NCBI RefSeq assembly: GCF_003762905.1 | Contig: NZ_RJKS01000001.1 | Span: forward strand, 248,001-312,000 | Direction: 5' to 3' | Origin: Curtobacterium sp. ZW137 | Lineage (GTDB): Bacteria; Actinomycetota; Actinomycetes; Actinomycetales; Microbacteriaceae | DNA: 64,000 nt | Part shown: positions 17,361-26,387 of the stretch, one piece after another | How positions within the stretch are numbered: position 1 is the stretch's first letter | How the letters are laid out: every line of letters starts with the position of its first letter | The notes under the pieces: model-generated | Told to the model about the DNA's origin: nothing | Databases searched by the model: none | The model's input: only the letters and a program-made list of their open reading frames with translations | Translations under genes and position numbers: made by a program

Positions 17361-19910
17361 GTGACCATCGAGCAGCCCGTCGAGGACCCGCACGCCTACG
17401 ACTTCCGTCGTATCCAGGACAAGTGGCAGAGCCGCTGGGAAGAGCTCGGCCTCTTCACCATCGACCCCGAGGACCGCCGTCCGCGGAAGTACATCCTCGA
17501 GATGTTCCCGTACCCCTCCGGCGACCTGCACATGGGCCACGCCGAGAACTGGGCGCTCGGGGACTTCGTCGCGCGCTACTGGCGGCAGCAGGGCTTCAAC
17601 GTGCTGCACCCGATCGGCTGGGACTCCTTCGGGCTGCCCGCCGAGAACGCGGCGATCAAGCGCGGCGTCGACCCGAAGGACTGGACCTACGCGAACATCG
17701 CGCAGCAGAAGGCCTCGTTCAAGCGGTACGCGCCGTCCTTCGACTGGACGACCGAGATCCACACCTCGGACCCCGAGTACTACAAGTGGAACCAGTGGCT
17801 GTTCCTCAAGATGTACGAGAAGGGCCTGGCGTACCGCAAGGACAGCTGGGTCAACTGGGACCCGGTGGACCAGACCGTGCTCGCCAACGAGCAGGTCCTG
17901 CCCGACGGCACCTCCGACCGCTCCGGCGCCGTCGTCGTCAAGAAGAAGCTGACGCAGTGGTACTTCAAGATCACCGACTACGCGGACCGGCTGCTCGACG
18001 ACCTCAACCAGCTCGAGGGCCGGTGGCCGTCGAAGGTCCTCGCCATGCAGCGCAACTGGATCGGCCGCTCGGTCGGTGCTGACGTCGACTTCGTGATCGA
18101 GGGCCACGACGAGCCCGTGACCGTGTTCACGACGCGCCCGGACACCATCCACGGTGTGACGTTCCTCGTGGTCGCACCGGACTCCGACCTCGCTGCCGCC
18201 CTGGTCGCTCCCGCGTCGCCGTCCGTCCGCTCCGCGTTCGAGGACTACCTGACCGCGACGCAGAAGACATCGGAGATCGACCGGCAGAACGCCGACCGCC
18301 CGAAGACCGGCGTGCCGCTCGACCGGTTCGCGATCCACCCCCTCACCGGTGAGCGCCTGCCGATCTGGGCCGCCGACTACGTGCTCGCCGACTACGGCCA
18401 CGGCGCGGTCATGGCCGTGCCGGCGCACGACCAGCGCGACCTCGACTTCGCGCGCGCGTTCGACCTGCCGGTGAAGGTCGTCGTGGACACGAACGCCGCC
18501 GTCACCGGGGCGATCCCCGTGATCACTCCCGACATGTCGCTGGCCGATCTGCCGTCGCTCGACCCGGCGACGACCGGTGAAGCGCTGACGGGCCAGGGCA
18601 GGATGATGAACTCCGGGCCGCTCGACGGGATGTCGAAGCAGCACGCGATCACCGCCGCCATCAAGCTCCTCGAGGAGCGCGGCACCGGCCGTGCCGCCAA
18701 GACGTACCGCCTCCGCGACTGGCTGATCTCCCGCCAGCGCTTCTGGGGCACCCCGATCCCGATCATCCACGGCGCCGACGGCACCGAGCACCCGGTGCCG
18801 CTCGACCAGCTGCCCGTCGTGCTGCCCTCGACCGAGGGCCTCGACCTGAAGCCGAAGGGCACCTCGCCGCTCGGCGGGGCGACCGACTGGGTGAACGTGC
18901 CGAACCCCGTCGACGGCACGCCCGCGAAGCGTGACGCCGACACCATGGACACGTTCGTGGACTCGTCCTGGTACTTCCTGCGCTTCCTGTCGCCGAACGA
19001 CGACACCAAGGCGTTCGACCCCGAGATGGCGCGCAAGTGGGCGCCCGTCGACCAGTACGTCGGCGGCGTCGAGCACGCGATCCTGCACCTGCTCTACGCC
19101 CGGTTCGTCACGAAGGTCCTGTTCGACCTCGGCTACCTCGACTTCACCGAGCCGTTCTCGGCGCTGCTCAACCAGGGCATGGTGCTCTCCGGCGGCTCGA
19201 AGATGTCGAAGTCCAAGGGCGGTGTCTCCCTCGGCGACGAGCTCGACGCGCACGGCGTCGACGCGATCCGCATGGTGATGGGCTTCGCCGGCCCGCCCGA
19301 GGACGACATCAACTGGGAGGACGTCTCCCCGGCGGCCTCCGCCCGTTTCCTCGCCCGCGCCTACCGCCTGGCGACCGACGTCACCTCGACGCCGGACGCC
19401 GTGTGGGCCGAGGGCGACCGGGCGCTCCGCCAGGTCACCCACCGGTTCCTGGCCGACGCGCCGGGGATGATGGAGTCGTTCAAGTTCAACGTCGTGATCG
19501 CACGGCTCATGGACCTGGTGAACGTCACCCGCAAGGCGATCGACAACGGCCCCGGTGCCGGCGACCCCGCCGTCCGCGAAGCCGTCGAGACCATCGCCCT
19601 CGGGCTCAGCGTCTTCGCGCCGTACACCGGCGAGGAGATGTGGGAGCGCCTCGGGTACACGTCCTCGGTGGCGACGTACGGGTGGCGGAAGGCCGACCCG
19701 ACGCTGCTGGTGCAGGAGACCCTCACCGCGGTGGTGCAGGTCAACGGCAAGGTGCGCGACTCGTTCGAGGTGTCGAAGTCCATCGAGGCGGACGAGCTCG
19801 AGCGGCTCGCCCGCGGCTCGGCGAACGTGCAGCGGTACATCGGCGAGCGGGAGATCGTGAAGGTGATCGTCCGCGCGCCGAAGCTCGTGAACATCGCCAT
19901 CAAGGGGTAG
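17361..19910 (+). CDS. leuS: Leucyl-tRNA synthetase
   Basis: 849-residue class I synthetase that charges tRNA-Leu, with editing. The HIGH-type motif is HMGH ([15 protein letters not shown], about residue 55) and the KMSKS motif is at about 615. The CP1 editing domain includes the threonine-rich [10 protein letters not shown] segment. I chose GTG 17361 because a likely promoter lies after the alternative ATG 17304 and because the protein then begins [15 protein letters not shown]. The 5' leader contains a copy of the short dispersed motif GCGCCTCCAGACCGAT (17335-17350). No T-box leader is visible. Confidence 0.96.
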   Translation: MTIEQPVEDPHAYDFRRIQDKWQSRWEELGLFTIDPEDRRPRKYILEMFPYPSGDLHMGHAENWALGDFVARYWRQQGFNVLHPIGWDSFGLPAENAAIKRGVDPKDWTYANIAQQKASFKRYAPSFDWTTEIHTSDPEYYKWNQWLFLKMYEKGLAYRKDSWVNWDPVDQTVLANEQVLPDGTSDRSGAVVVKKKLTQWYFKITDYADRLLDDLNQLEGRWPSKVLAMQRNWIGRSVGADVDFVIEGHDEPVTVFTTRPDTIHGVTFLVVAPDSDLAAALVAPASPSVRSAFEDYLTATQKTSEIDRQNADRPKTGVPLDRFAIHPLTGERLPIWAADYVLADYGHGAVMAVPAHDQRDLDFARAFDLPVKVVVDTNAAVTGAIPVITPDMSLADLPSLDPATTGEALTGQGRMMNSGPLDGMSKQHAITAAIKLLEERGTGRAAKTYRLRDWLISRQRFWGTPIPIIHGADGTEHPVPLDQLPVVLPSTEGLDLKPKGTSPLGGATDWVNVPNPVDGTPAKRDADTMDTFVDSSWYFLRFLSPNDDTKAFDPEMARKWAPVDQYVGGVEHAILHLLYARFVTKVLFDLGYLDFTEPFSALLNQGMVLSGGSKMSKSKGGVSLGDELDAHGVDAIRMVMGFAGPPEDDINWEDVSPAASARFLARAYRLATDVTSTPDAVWAEGDRALRQVTHRFLADAPGMMESFKFNVVIARLMDLVNVTRKAIDNGPGAGDPAVREAVETIALGLSVFAPYTGEEMWERLGYTSSVATYGWRKADPTLLVQETLTAVVQVNGKVRDSFEVSKSIEADELERLARGSANVQRYIGEREIVKVIVRAPKLVNIAIKG

Positions 19911-19974
19911 CGCGCTCCTCCGGTTCTTCCTGCACAGGCGGAACCTACAGCTCGCTGTCCACAGTGTCTCGTCG

Positions 19975-20002
19975 CGGAGCCCGGCCGAACGGTCGGGCTC
20001 CG
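19975..20002 (+). terminator. Terminator after leuS, abutting the comEA promoter
   Basis: CGGAGCCCG pairs with CGGGCTCCG around a 10-nt loop. The comEA -10 (TAGCGT) starts at the next base, so terminator and promoter are packed together. Confidence 0.6.
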
Positions 20003-20008
20003 TAGCGT
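20003..20008 (+). promoter_or_regulatory. -10 of comEA (leaderless)
   Basis: TAGCGT ends 7 bases before the comEA ATG at 20016, so the transcript would start at or next to the start codon. Confidence 0.5.
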
Positions 20009-20015
20009 TTCCGCC

Positions 20016-20771
20016 ATGTCCCGGTTCACCCTGACGCCCCGTGCGGCGCTCGTCCTCGCTGCGATCGTCGTCGCGGTGGCGCTGGTCGTGATCGTGCTCA
20101 GTGCGCGGGGTGGGGGTGCCGGTGGGACGGTGTCGGTGGACGGGGCGTCCGCGGTCCCTGCTGCCGGTGCGTCTGGTCCTGGTGTGCCGGGTTCCGGTCC
20201 TGGTCCTGGTCCTGGTGGTTCTGCTTCTGCGTCGTCCGCTGCGGGGGCGGTCGTCGTGGTGCACGTGCTCGGGGCCGTGGGGCGGGCGGGGGTCGTCTCG
20301 CTCCCTGCGGGGAGTCGGGTCACCGACGCCCTCTCCGCGGCGGGGGAAGCCGCTGGCGATGCCGACCTCGCACGGCTGAACCTCGCGCGGCCCCTCGTCG
20401 ACGGGGAGCGCCTCTACGTGCCGAAGGTGGGGGAGACCGAGCTGCCCGCCGCGCTGGACGCGGCTGGTGGCGGCGGTGCTGGCGGTGCTGGCAGCGCCGG
20501 CGGTGGCGGGGCTGCTGGCGGCGCCGGTGGTGCTGCGGGTGGTGCGTCGGCAGGCGTTCCCGGAGCGGGTGCGCCGTCGGACCTGATCGACCTGAACACG
20601 GCGGACCAGACCGCGCTCGAGACCCTGCCGGGCATCGGGCCGGCCCTGGCCGGGCGGATCCTGGTGTGGCGTGACGAACACGGGCGGTTCGCCGCGGTCG
20701 AGGACCTGCTCGACGTCGCGGGCATCGGGGACGTCCGGTTCGCCGAGCTGCAGGACCGGGTGCGGGTGTGA
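20016..20771 (+). CDS. comEA: Competence protein ComEA, DNA-binding
   Basis: 251-residue membrane-anchored DNA receptor for uptake of extracellular DNA. It has one N-terminal membrane helix (about residues 10-32), a Pro/Gly-rich stretch, an SLBB-type soluble domain (VVVHVLGAVGRAGVVSLPAG, about 78-125), a long Gly/Ala linker (about 148-185), and a C-terminal helix-hairpin-helix pair (IDLNTADQTALETLPGIGPALAGRI). The linker is coded by GGCGGTGCTGGC-like repeats, probably prone to length change. It overlaps comEC by 4 nt. Confidence 0.92.
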   Translation: MSRFTLTPRAALVLAAIVVAVALVVIVLSARGGGAGGTVSVDGASAVPAAGASGPGVPGSGPGPGPGGSASASSAAGAVVVVHVLGAVGRAGVVSLPAGSRVTDALSAAGEAAGDADLARLNLARPLVDGERLYVPKVGETELPAALDAAGGGGAGGAGSAGGGGAAGGAGGAAGGASAGVPGAGAPSDLIDLNTADQTALETLPGIGPALAGRILVWRDEHGRFAAVEDLLDVAGIGDVRFAELQDRVRV

Positions 20772-23700
20772 ACGTCGCGCCGGACCGGACGGACCTGCGC
20801 ATCGCTGTGCCGGCTGCCGTCGCGTGGGTCGCTGCGGCGGTGCTCGTCGGGGTGCCGGACCGGGGCTGGTGGGTTGCCGGTGGGGCGGGCTGCGTGGTCC
20901 TCGTGGGGCTGGTCGTCGTGTGTTCGGGTGCCGGGCGTCCGGGTGTCGGGCGTTCGTCGGTGGTGCTCCGCGTCGCTGCTGCGTTCGTGGTCACGTCGGC
21001 GGCCTTCGTCGGGCTGGTCGGGGTCGCGGTGGCCGTCGCGGAGCCGGGTCGTTCGCCGGCAGCGCTCACCGCGGTCCTCGGCCGGACGGTACGGGTCGAG
21101 GCGGTGCTCGACCGTGACCTCGGCGCCGGGGACCGGTCCGTGGTCGGGACGCTGTCGGCGGTCGACGGGGTCGATGAGGTCCTCGGTGCCCGTGGCCTTT
21201 CCGGGCTCGACGTGCCGGTCCGGCTCGTCCCGTCGCGGGACACCGACGCGCCGTCCGTGCTCGGTGCCGGGACGCGGGTGTCCGGCTCCGGGATGCTCGA
21301 AGCGGACGGACCGGGATCGGCCACCGCGTTCGTCGTGTTCCTCCGCGGCACCCCGGCCACGTCGCCACCGAGCGGGTTCCTCGCCGAGACGAACACCGCG
21401 CGGTCCGCGTTCGCTGACGTGACCTCGCAGCTACCGCAGCCGGGCGGGTCGCTGCTCCGCGGTCTCGCGATCGGGGACCGGAGCGGGCTGGACCCGGCGA
21501 CGGAGACCGCCATGGAGACCAGTGCGCTCACCCACCTCACCGCCGTCTCGGGATCGAACTGCGCGGTGATCGTCGCGCTCGTCGTCGTGCTCGGGAAGGC
21601 GGCCGGGCTCGGGCGGCTGGCGCGAGCGGCGTGTGCGGTCACCCTGCTGCTCGGGTTCGTCGTGCTGGTGCGTCCGGACCCGTCGATCCTCCGGGCGACC
21701 GTGATGGCCGTCGTCGTCCTGGTCGTGCACCTCGCGGGGCGTCCGGTGCGGGGCATCCCGCTGATCTGCCTCGCCGTGCTCGGGATGCTCGTCGTCGACC
21801 CCTGGTTCTCGCGTTCCTTCGCGTTCGGGCTGTCGGTCCTCGCCACGAGCGGCATCGTCGTGCTCGGACCGCCCGTGACCGCGGTGCTGGCTCGACGGTG
21901 CTGGACGCCGATCGCCGCGGCGCTGGCCGTGCCGATCGCCGCGCAGGTGGCGTGCTGGCCGCTGACGATCCCACTCTCCGCCGCGCTCCCGACGTATGCG
22001 GTGCCCGCGAACCTCGTCACCGAGCCGCTCGCGCCGGTGGTCACCGTGCTCGGGCTCGGCGCGTGCCTGCTCGCACCCGTGTGGCCGGCGGGAGCGTCGG
22101 TCGTCGCGGCGGTCGCCTGGGCGCCGGCCGCGGCCATCGGTGCCGTCGCGCACGGTGCCGCTGCACTGCCGTTCGCCGCGGTGCCGTGGCCCACCGGGCT
22201 GCTCGGCGTGGCGGCGGCCGCGACGGTCAGCTCGGGATTGGTCGCCGCGGTGCTCGTACCCGCAGCACTCCGGACCCGGGTGCTGCTGATCGCGGCGGTG
22301 GTCGGGGTGATCGGCATCGCATCGACGCTCGTCCCGCGGGCGATCGTCCGGGCCGGGCTCCCCGGCGACTGGGCGATCGCGGCGTGCGACGTCGGCCAGG
22401 GGGACGCGGTCCTCGTCCGCAACGGGGCGAGCACCGCGCTGGTGGACGCCGGGGACGACCCGGAGCGACTGCGCGCGTGCCTGGACCTGCTCGGCGTCGA
22501 CCGGATCGACCTGCTCGTGCTGACGCACTTCGACCGCGACCACGTCGGCGCCGTGGACGAGGTCGCGGCCGACGTCGACATCGCGCTGACCGGGTCGACC
22601 GGACGACCGGCGGACGATGCCGTTGTCCGTGACCTGCAGCGGGCAGGAGTGGACGTGCGACGGGGCGACGACGGCGTCGCGGGGCTGCTCGGTGCCCTCC
22701 CGTGGCGCGTGCTCTGGCCGCGGGCGAGCGACTCCGCGAACGGCAACGACGCGAGCATCGTGCTCGCGGTCGGTCCCTCGGCACCGTCGTGCACGTCGTG
22801 TCTGTCGGGCGTGTTCCTCGGGGACCTCGATGCCACCGCGCAACGCCGGCTGCGGGGGAGCGCCGGCATCGAACCGGTCGACGTCGTCAAGGTGTCGCAC
22901 CATGGTTCGGCGGACCAGGACCCGGTGCTCTACCGGGAGCTCGCGGCGCCGGTCGGGCTGATCGGCGTCGGCGCGGACAACACCTACGGACACCCCACCG
23001 ACCGGGCGCTGTCGATGCTGGCGGCAGCGGGGACGACACCCTTCCGTACCGATCTGCAGGGCACCGTCGTGGTGCGCCGGGGGACCGAGGGCCCAGAGGT
23101 GTGGACCGAGCGGGCGTCCGCCGACCCCGTGCCGTCCGCGTCGGGGGTGGCCCGTAGACTCGGAGCCGCACCGTCGGAAGGAACGCATGCCCGCCAAGAA
23201 GCCCGCGCGCGCCGCCGCGAAGATCGACCAGGTCCCGTGGTCGGGCATCCGTCCCGCGCCCGTGATCCTCGTGACCGGGCCGGAGACGTTCCTCGCAGAG
23301 CGGGCGACCGGCATGCTGCGCGACCTGCTGGTCGGCGAGGATCCTGCGCTCGAGGTCCACGACCTCGAAGCGGACCAGTACGCCCCCGGCCTGCTCGCGA
23401 CCCTCGCCAGCCCGTCCCTGTTCGGCGAACCCCGGCTCGTGCGGGTGACCAACGTCGAGAAGTGCACGGACGCCTTCATCACCGAGACGATCTCCTACCT
23501 CGGCAACCCCGCCGACGACGTCACCCTGGTGCTCCGACACGGCGGCGGGGTCCGGGGCAAGAAGCTCCTCGACACGATCCGCAGCGGTGTCGGCGGCGGG
23601 ATCGAAGTCCAGTGCGACGAGCTCAAGCGGGAGACCGACCGCATCGACTTCGTGAACGCGGAGTTCCGCGCCGCCCGACGGAAGATCGCGCCCTCGGCCG

Positions 23701-23920
23701 TCCGCACCCTGGTCGCGGCGTTCGCGGACGACCTCGCCGAGCTCGCGGCCGCGTGCCGGCAGCTGCTCGCCGACGAAGCGCAGGAGATCACGGACAAGGT
23801 CGTCGACAAGTACTACGGCGGCCGCGTCGAGACCAACGCGTTCAAGGTCGCCGACATCGCGCTCGCGGGCCGGTCGGCTCCGGCGATCGTCGAGCTGCGG
23901 CACGCCCTGTCGACGGGTGA
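20768..23920 (+). CDS. comEC: Competence protein ComEC (DNA channel); reading frame runs on into holA
   Basis: Polytopic membrane protein that carries single-stranded DNA across the membrane. An N-terminal soluble part is followed by the competence domain with many helices (about residues 230-500) and a C-terminal metallo-beta-lactamase domain (CDVGQGDAVLV, THFDRDHVGAV, VSHHGSADQD). Recognisable ComEC sequence ends near residue 790 (about 23130). The frame has no stop until 23918-23920 and so overlaps holA by 734 bases. The last 245 or so residues are Arg/Pro/Gly-rich, as expected for an out-of-frame reading of holA. A TAG in another frame at 23155 would give a normal-length protein after a one-base shift. 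The real end is uncertain. Confidence 0.85.
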   Translation: MNVAPDRTDLRIAVPAAVAWVAAAVLVGVPDRGWWVAGGAGCVVLVGLVVVCSGAGRPGVGRSSVVLRVAAAFVVTSAAFVGLVGVAVAVAEPGRSPAALTAVLGRTVRVEAVLDRDLGAGDRSVVGTLSAVDGVDEVLGARGLSGLDVPVRLVPSRDTDAPSVLGAGTRVSGSGMLEADGPGSATAFVVFLRGTPATSPPSGFLAETNTARSAFADVTSQLPQPGGSLLRGLAIGDRSGLDPATETAMETSALTHLTAVSGSNCAVIVALVVVLGKAAGLGRLARAACAVTLLLGFVVLVRPDPSILRATVMAVVVLVVHLAGRPVRGIPLICLAVLGMLVVDPWFSRSFAFGLSVLATSGIVVLGPPVTAVLARRCWTPIAAALAVPIAAQVACWPLTIPLSAALPTYAVPANLVTEPLAPVVTVLGLGACLLAPVWPAGASVVAAVAWAPAAAIGAVAHGAAALPFAAVPWPTGLLGVAAAATVSSGLVAAVLVPAALRTRVLLIAAVVGVIGIASTLVPRAIVRAGLPGDWAIAACDVGQGDAVLVRNGASTALVDAGDDPERLRACLDLLGVDRIDLLVLTHFDRDHVGAVDEVAADVDIALTGSTGRPADDAVVRDLQRAGVDVRRGDDGVAGLLGALPWRVLWPRASDSANGNDASIVLAVGPSAPSCTSCLSGVFLGDLDATAQRRLRGSAGIEPVDVVKVSHHGSADQDPVLYRELAAPVGLIGVGADNTYGHPTDRALSMLAAAGTTPFRTDLQGTVVVRRGTEGPEVWTERASADPVPSASGVARRLGAAPSEGTHARQEARARRREDRPGPVVGHPSRARDPRDRAGDVPRRAGDRHAARPAGRRGSCARGPRPRSGPVRPRPARDPRQPVPVRRTPARAGDQRREVHGRLHHRDDLLPRQPRRRRHPGAPTRRRGPGQEAPRHDPQRCRRRDRSPVRRAQAGDRPHRLRERGVPRRPTEDRALGRPHPGRGVRGRPRRARGRVPAAARRRSAGDHGQGRRQVLRRPRRDQRVQGRRHRARGPVGSGDRRAAARPVDG
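23155..23160 (+). promoter_or_regulatory. Putative -10 of holA
   Basis: TAGACT, with GGAAGGA at 23175-23181 ahead of ATG 23187. It would allow holA to be transcribed separately from comEC. Confidence 0.45.
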
Positions 23921-24206
23921 AGCGCCCGTGCCGATCGTCGCGGCGTTCGCGAGCAAGATCCGCACGATGGCCAAGGTCAGTGCCTTCCGGGGCTCCAGCG
24001 GCCAGGCGGCTTCCGCGCTCGGCATGGCGCCGTGGCAGGTGCAGCGTGCCCAGCGCGACGTCGCCGGGTGGAGCGAGGCCGGCCTCGCGAACGCGATCAT
24101 CAGCATCGCCGAGGCGGACACCGCGGTGAAGGGTGGCTCGCGCGACGCGCACTACGCGCTCGAGGTCATGGTCCGCACCATCGCCCGTCGCGGCGAGGAC
24201 CGCTGA
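23187..24206 (+). CDS. holA: DNA polymerase III subunit delta
   Basis: 339-residue delta subunit of the clamp loader, which opens the sliding clamp and loads it on primed DNA. After a Lys/Ala-rich start (MPAKKPARAAAK) the protein has VILVTGPETFLAERA, the degenerate nucleotide-binding fold of delta, and LVRVTNVEK. It ends with the C-terminal collar region (VQRAQRDVAGWSEAGLANAI). The placement after comEA-comEC and before divergent rpsT is standard in actinobacteria. GGAAGGA precedes the ATG. Confidence 0.94.
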   Translation: MPAKKPARAAAKIDQVPWSGIRPAPVILVTGPETFLAERATGMLRDLLVGEDPALEVHDLEADQYAPGLLATLASPSLFGEPRLVRVTNVEKCTDAFITETISYLGNPADDVTLVLRHGGGVRGKKLLDTIRSGVGGGIEVQCDELKRETDRIDFVNAEFRAARRKIAPSAVRTLVAAFADDLAELAAACRQLLADEAQEITDKVVDKYYGGRVETNAFKVADIALAGRSAPAIVELRHALSTGEAPVPIVAAFASKIRTMAKVSAFRGSSGQAASALGMAPWQVQRAQRDVAGWSEAGLANAIISIAEADTAVKGGSRDAHYALEVMVRTIARRGEDR

Positions 24207-24291
24207 GTCGACCCGGGCCTCCCGTCGGTCCGCGCACGCGCGCGCGCCCGCACGCGCGCGCCCGCCCGTCGCGGCCCGGCGCCCGGCGGTC

Positions 24292-24392
24292 GGCGGCGCG
24301 AGCGGGCGCCGCACAACGCAAACCACTTCGCACCACGGAAACGCGTGGTGCGAAGTGCCTTCCGTTGTGCGGAGCCGAGCCGAGCCCCGCGC
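24292..24392. repeat. Intergenic palindromic repeat, family D copy 1
   Basis: 30-base arms, about 24309-24338 and 24343-24373, with cores CACTTCGCACCACG and CGTGGTGCGAAGTG and outer parts CCGCACAACG and CGTTGTGCGG. Flanks GGCGCGAGCGGGCGCC and GGAGCCGAGCCG are shared with the second copy, so the repeated unit is about 100 bp. Confidence 0.7.
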
Positions 24393-24443
24393 GTCACCAG
24401 GTGGCGGCATCGGCGCCGGCGCCGCGACCCGGCTGCTGTCCGT

Positions 24444-24545
24444 CCGCGGCGCGAGCGGGCGCCGCACAACGCAAAACACTTCGCACCACGGAATCACGTG
24501 GTGCGAAGTGGTTTCCGTTGTGCGGAGCCGAGCCGCGCCGCGCGC
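24444..24545. repeat. Intergenic palindromic repeat, family D copy 2
   Basis: Second copy of the same unit, in direct orientation about 52 bp after the first. Arms are about 24461-24490 and 24497-24526. Differences from copy 1 fall mostly in the middle of the arms, and several are compensated so the hairpin is kept (CACTTCG/CGAAGTG). Confidence 0.7.
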
Positions 24546-24607
24546 CCGCCGTCAGCGAGACCCGCGCCACCCCGGGCCACCCCGCCCCGCCCCCCCCCCG
24601 GAACGAC

Positions 24608-24639
24608 GAAGGCCCCGCACCATTCGGTGCGGGGCCTTC
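24608..24639 (-). terminator. Terminator of rpsT
   Basis: A 13-bp stem GAAGGCCCCGCAC / GTGCGGGGCCTTC extended by one more C-G pair, with a 4-nt loop (ATTC). It lies 14 bp past the rpsT stop on the minus strand and its orientation also allows it to stop transcripts from holA. Confidence 0.85.
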
Positions 24640-24652
24640 AAGCGTCAGCGGC

Positions 24653-24913
24653 TCAGAGCGCGCTGACCTTCTTCGCGATGGCCGACTTGCGGTTCGCGGC
24701 CTGGTTCTTGTGGATGACGCCCTTGCTCACGGCCTTGTCGAGCTTCTTCGACGCCACGGCGAGAGCGGCGGTGGCCTTCTCCTTGTCGCCGGCGACGATC
24801 GCCTCGTTGGTGTGACGGATGAACGTCTTGAGCTCGGACTTGTAGGCCTTGTTGCGCTCCGTGGCCTTGAGGTTGGTCTTGATGCGCTTGATCTGCGACT
24901 TGATGTTCGCCAT
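24653..24913 (-). CDS. rpsT: 30S ribosomal protein S20
   Basis: 86 residues, [20 protein letters not shown] at the N-terminus and an all-helical Lys/Ala-rich body, as in bS20, which binds the 5' and 3' minor domains of 16S rRNA. The start ATG 24913 is preceded on its strand by CAGGAG. Codons are almost all the preferred GC-ending ones, as expected for a highly expressed gene. Divergent from the aminotransferase gene. Confidence 0.98.
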   Translation of the reverse strand: MANIKSQIKRIKTNLKATERNKAYKSELKTFIRHTNEAIVAGDKEKATAALAVASKKLDKAVSKGVIHKNQAANRKSAIAKKVSAL

Positions 24914-25090
24914 GTGGTGCTCCTGCTTCGTCTCGTACGGGTGAATGCGACCGCTGGGTAGAGGGGCCCTTGGTCGTCTCGCGTTCCACCCGTGGGCGGG
25001 GAACGCGCAAGCCAGCAAGCAACACTACCAGGCAGGGAACGGCGGTTCAATGCGCGCGACACGCGTCACCGCGCGGAAACACGCGGGCGT

Positions 25091-25096
25091 TACCGT
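25091..25096 (+). promoter_or_regulatory. -10 of the aminotransferase gene (leaderless)
   Basis: TACCGT ending 7 bases before ATG 25104. No ribosome site lies before that ATG, which supports a leaderless transcript and this start choice. Confidence 0.5.
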
Positions 25097-25103
25097 GTTG
25101 GGC

Positions 25104-26270
25104 ATGCCGTCCCTCGCCCCTCGGATCGACACCGTCCCCGCCTCCGGCATCCGCCGGGTCTTCGAACAGGCCGCCCTGCTGCAGGCCGAGGGCGAGGACG
25201 TCACGATGCTCGTCATCGGCGAGCCGGACGTCCCGGTCGCGGCGCACATCGCCGACGCCGCCAAGCGGGCGTGGACCGAGGACCGCACCGACTACACGCC
25301 GAACGGCGGCATCGCACCGCTCCGGAGGGCCATCCAGGAGAAGCTGCTCCGCGAGAACCGCATCGAGGCGGACCTCGAGCAGATCTGGGTGACGGTCGGG
25401 GCGACGCAGGCCCTGTTCCAGGCGATGACGCTGGTGCTGAGCCCGGGCGACGAGCTCCTCGTGCCGGACCCCGGCTACACGACGTTCACGATGAACGCGC
25501 ACATCATCGGGGCGACGCCGGTGCCGTACCGGCTGGAGCCACAGCACGGGTTCGAGCCGGACCTCGACGCGCTCGAGGCGAGCATCACCGAGCACACCCG
25601 GGCGATCGTGGTGAACTCACCGTCGAACCCGCTCGGCTCGGTGTTCGGCGAGGGCACCCTCCGGAGCATCCTGGCGCTGGCGAAGCGGCACGACCTGTGG
25701 GTGATCAGCGACGAGGTCTACGAGTACTTCACGTACGACACCCGGCACGTGAGCCTGGCGGCGCTCGACGAGGACGACCGGGTGTTCACGGCGTTCTCGC
25801 TGAGCAAGACGTACGCGATGACGGGCGTCCGTGTCGGGTACCTCGTGACGCCGAAGGGCCTCGGTGCGACGATGCGGACCACGCAGGAGGCGATGATCAG
25901 CTGCGTCGCCGAGCCGGACCAGTACGCGGCCCTCGCGGCGATCGTGGGGGACCACTCGGCGGTGCGCGACGCCCGGGAGCACTACCGCGCCAACCTCGCG
26001 GTCGCGACCGAGGTCCTCGACGCCGCCGGCATCCGCTACAACGACCCGCGCGGCGCCTTCTACCTGTGGATCGACATGTCGCACGCCGCCCAGGGTGACG
26101 TCGCGGAGTGGACGCTCGCGTTCCTGCAGCACGAGAAGGTCGCGGTCGCACCGGGCAGCGCGTTCGGCCGGACGGGCGAGGGGTGGATCCGGATCTGCCT
26201 GGCGGCGACCCCGGAGGACCTCCGGCGCGGCCTGGGCGCGCTGCCGGCTCCGGCGCACGCCACCGTCTGA
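25104..26270 (+). CDS. Class I/II pyridoxal-phosphate aminotransferase
   Basis: 388-residue fold-type I PLP enzyme. YTPNGG, VTVGATQALFQA, VNSPSNPLG, SDEVYEYF and the Schiff-base lysine motif SLSKTYAMTGVRVGYL (Lys near residue 234) are all present, along with a C-terminal Arg (GWIRICLA) for the substrate carboxylate. The group includes aspartate, alanine and kynurenine-type aminotransferases; substrate cannot be fixed from sequence alone. The frame is open upstream, but TACCGT at 25091 and the absence of conserved sequence before 25104 set the start there. Confidence 0.88.
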   Translation: MPSLAPRIDTVPASGIRRVFEQAALLQAEGEDVTMLVIGEPDVPVAAHIADAAKRAWTEDRTDYTPNGGIAPLRRAIQEKLLRENRIEADLEQIWVTVGATQALFQAMTLVLSPGDELLVPDPGYTTFTMNAHIIGATPVPYRLEPQHGFEPDLDALEASITEHTRAIVVNSPSNPLGSVFGEGTLRSILALAKRHDLWVISDEVYEYFTYDTRHVSLAALDEDDRVFTAFSLSKTYAMTGVRVGYLVTPKGLGATMRTTQEAMISCVAEPDQYAALAAIVGDHSAVRDAREHYRANLAVATEVLDAAGIRYNDPRGAFYLWIDMSHAAQGDVAEWTLAFLQHEKVAVAPGSAFGRTGEGWIRICLAATPEDLRRGLGALPAPAHATV

Positions 26271-26291
26271 GCAGACGGCCGGCCGGGACCC

Positions 26292-26310
26292 CGGACGGGA
26301 GGCCCGGTGC
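26292..26310. repeat. Half-copy of the GGAGGCCCGG terminator arm
   Basis: CGGACGGGAGGCCCGGTGC matches one arm of the palindromes at 3763 and 43521, but the complementary arm is missing. It would not form the long hairpin by itself. Confidence 0.5.
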
Positions 26311-26351
26311 GCGCCCGCCACACCCCGCACCGCAAGCGCGCCCAACCGTGG

Positions 26352-26357
26352 GACAAT
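26352..26357 (+). promoter_or_regulatory. Putative -10 of lepA
   Basis: GACAAT with a predicted transcript start near 26364, followed by TGAGGAAC just before GTG 26388. Confidence 0.4.
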
Positions 26358-26387
26358 CGTTCGACCGTCCGACCCACCTGAGGAACC

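Larger units (their letters stand above)
24207..24607. other. Intergenic stretch with repeats between holA and rpsT
   Basis: It holds no gene that I can support. It contains a half-copy of the CCGGGCCTCCCGTC terminator arm (24214-24227), a run of alternating CG/GC (24234-24265), two copies of a 100-bp palindromic unit (listed separately), and a C-rich tract (24589-24600) just before the rpsT terminator. Confidence 0.6.

Noticed and set aside
13908..20681. An open reading frame of 2257 codons on the minus strand, antisense to cydDC, leuS and comEA
   Set aside because: Composition is that of an antisense shadow (Arg/Ser/Pro-rich, no domains), and the plus strand carries well-supported genes. 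Long antisense frames are expected at this GC content.
24292..24545. Possible tRNA or small-RNA genes in the hairpin-rich holA to rpsT gap
   Set aside because: No cloverleaf or GGTTCGA-type T-loop; the structure is a single long hairpin in each copy. I found no tRNA candidate in any intergenic region, though I could not run a covariance search.
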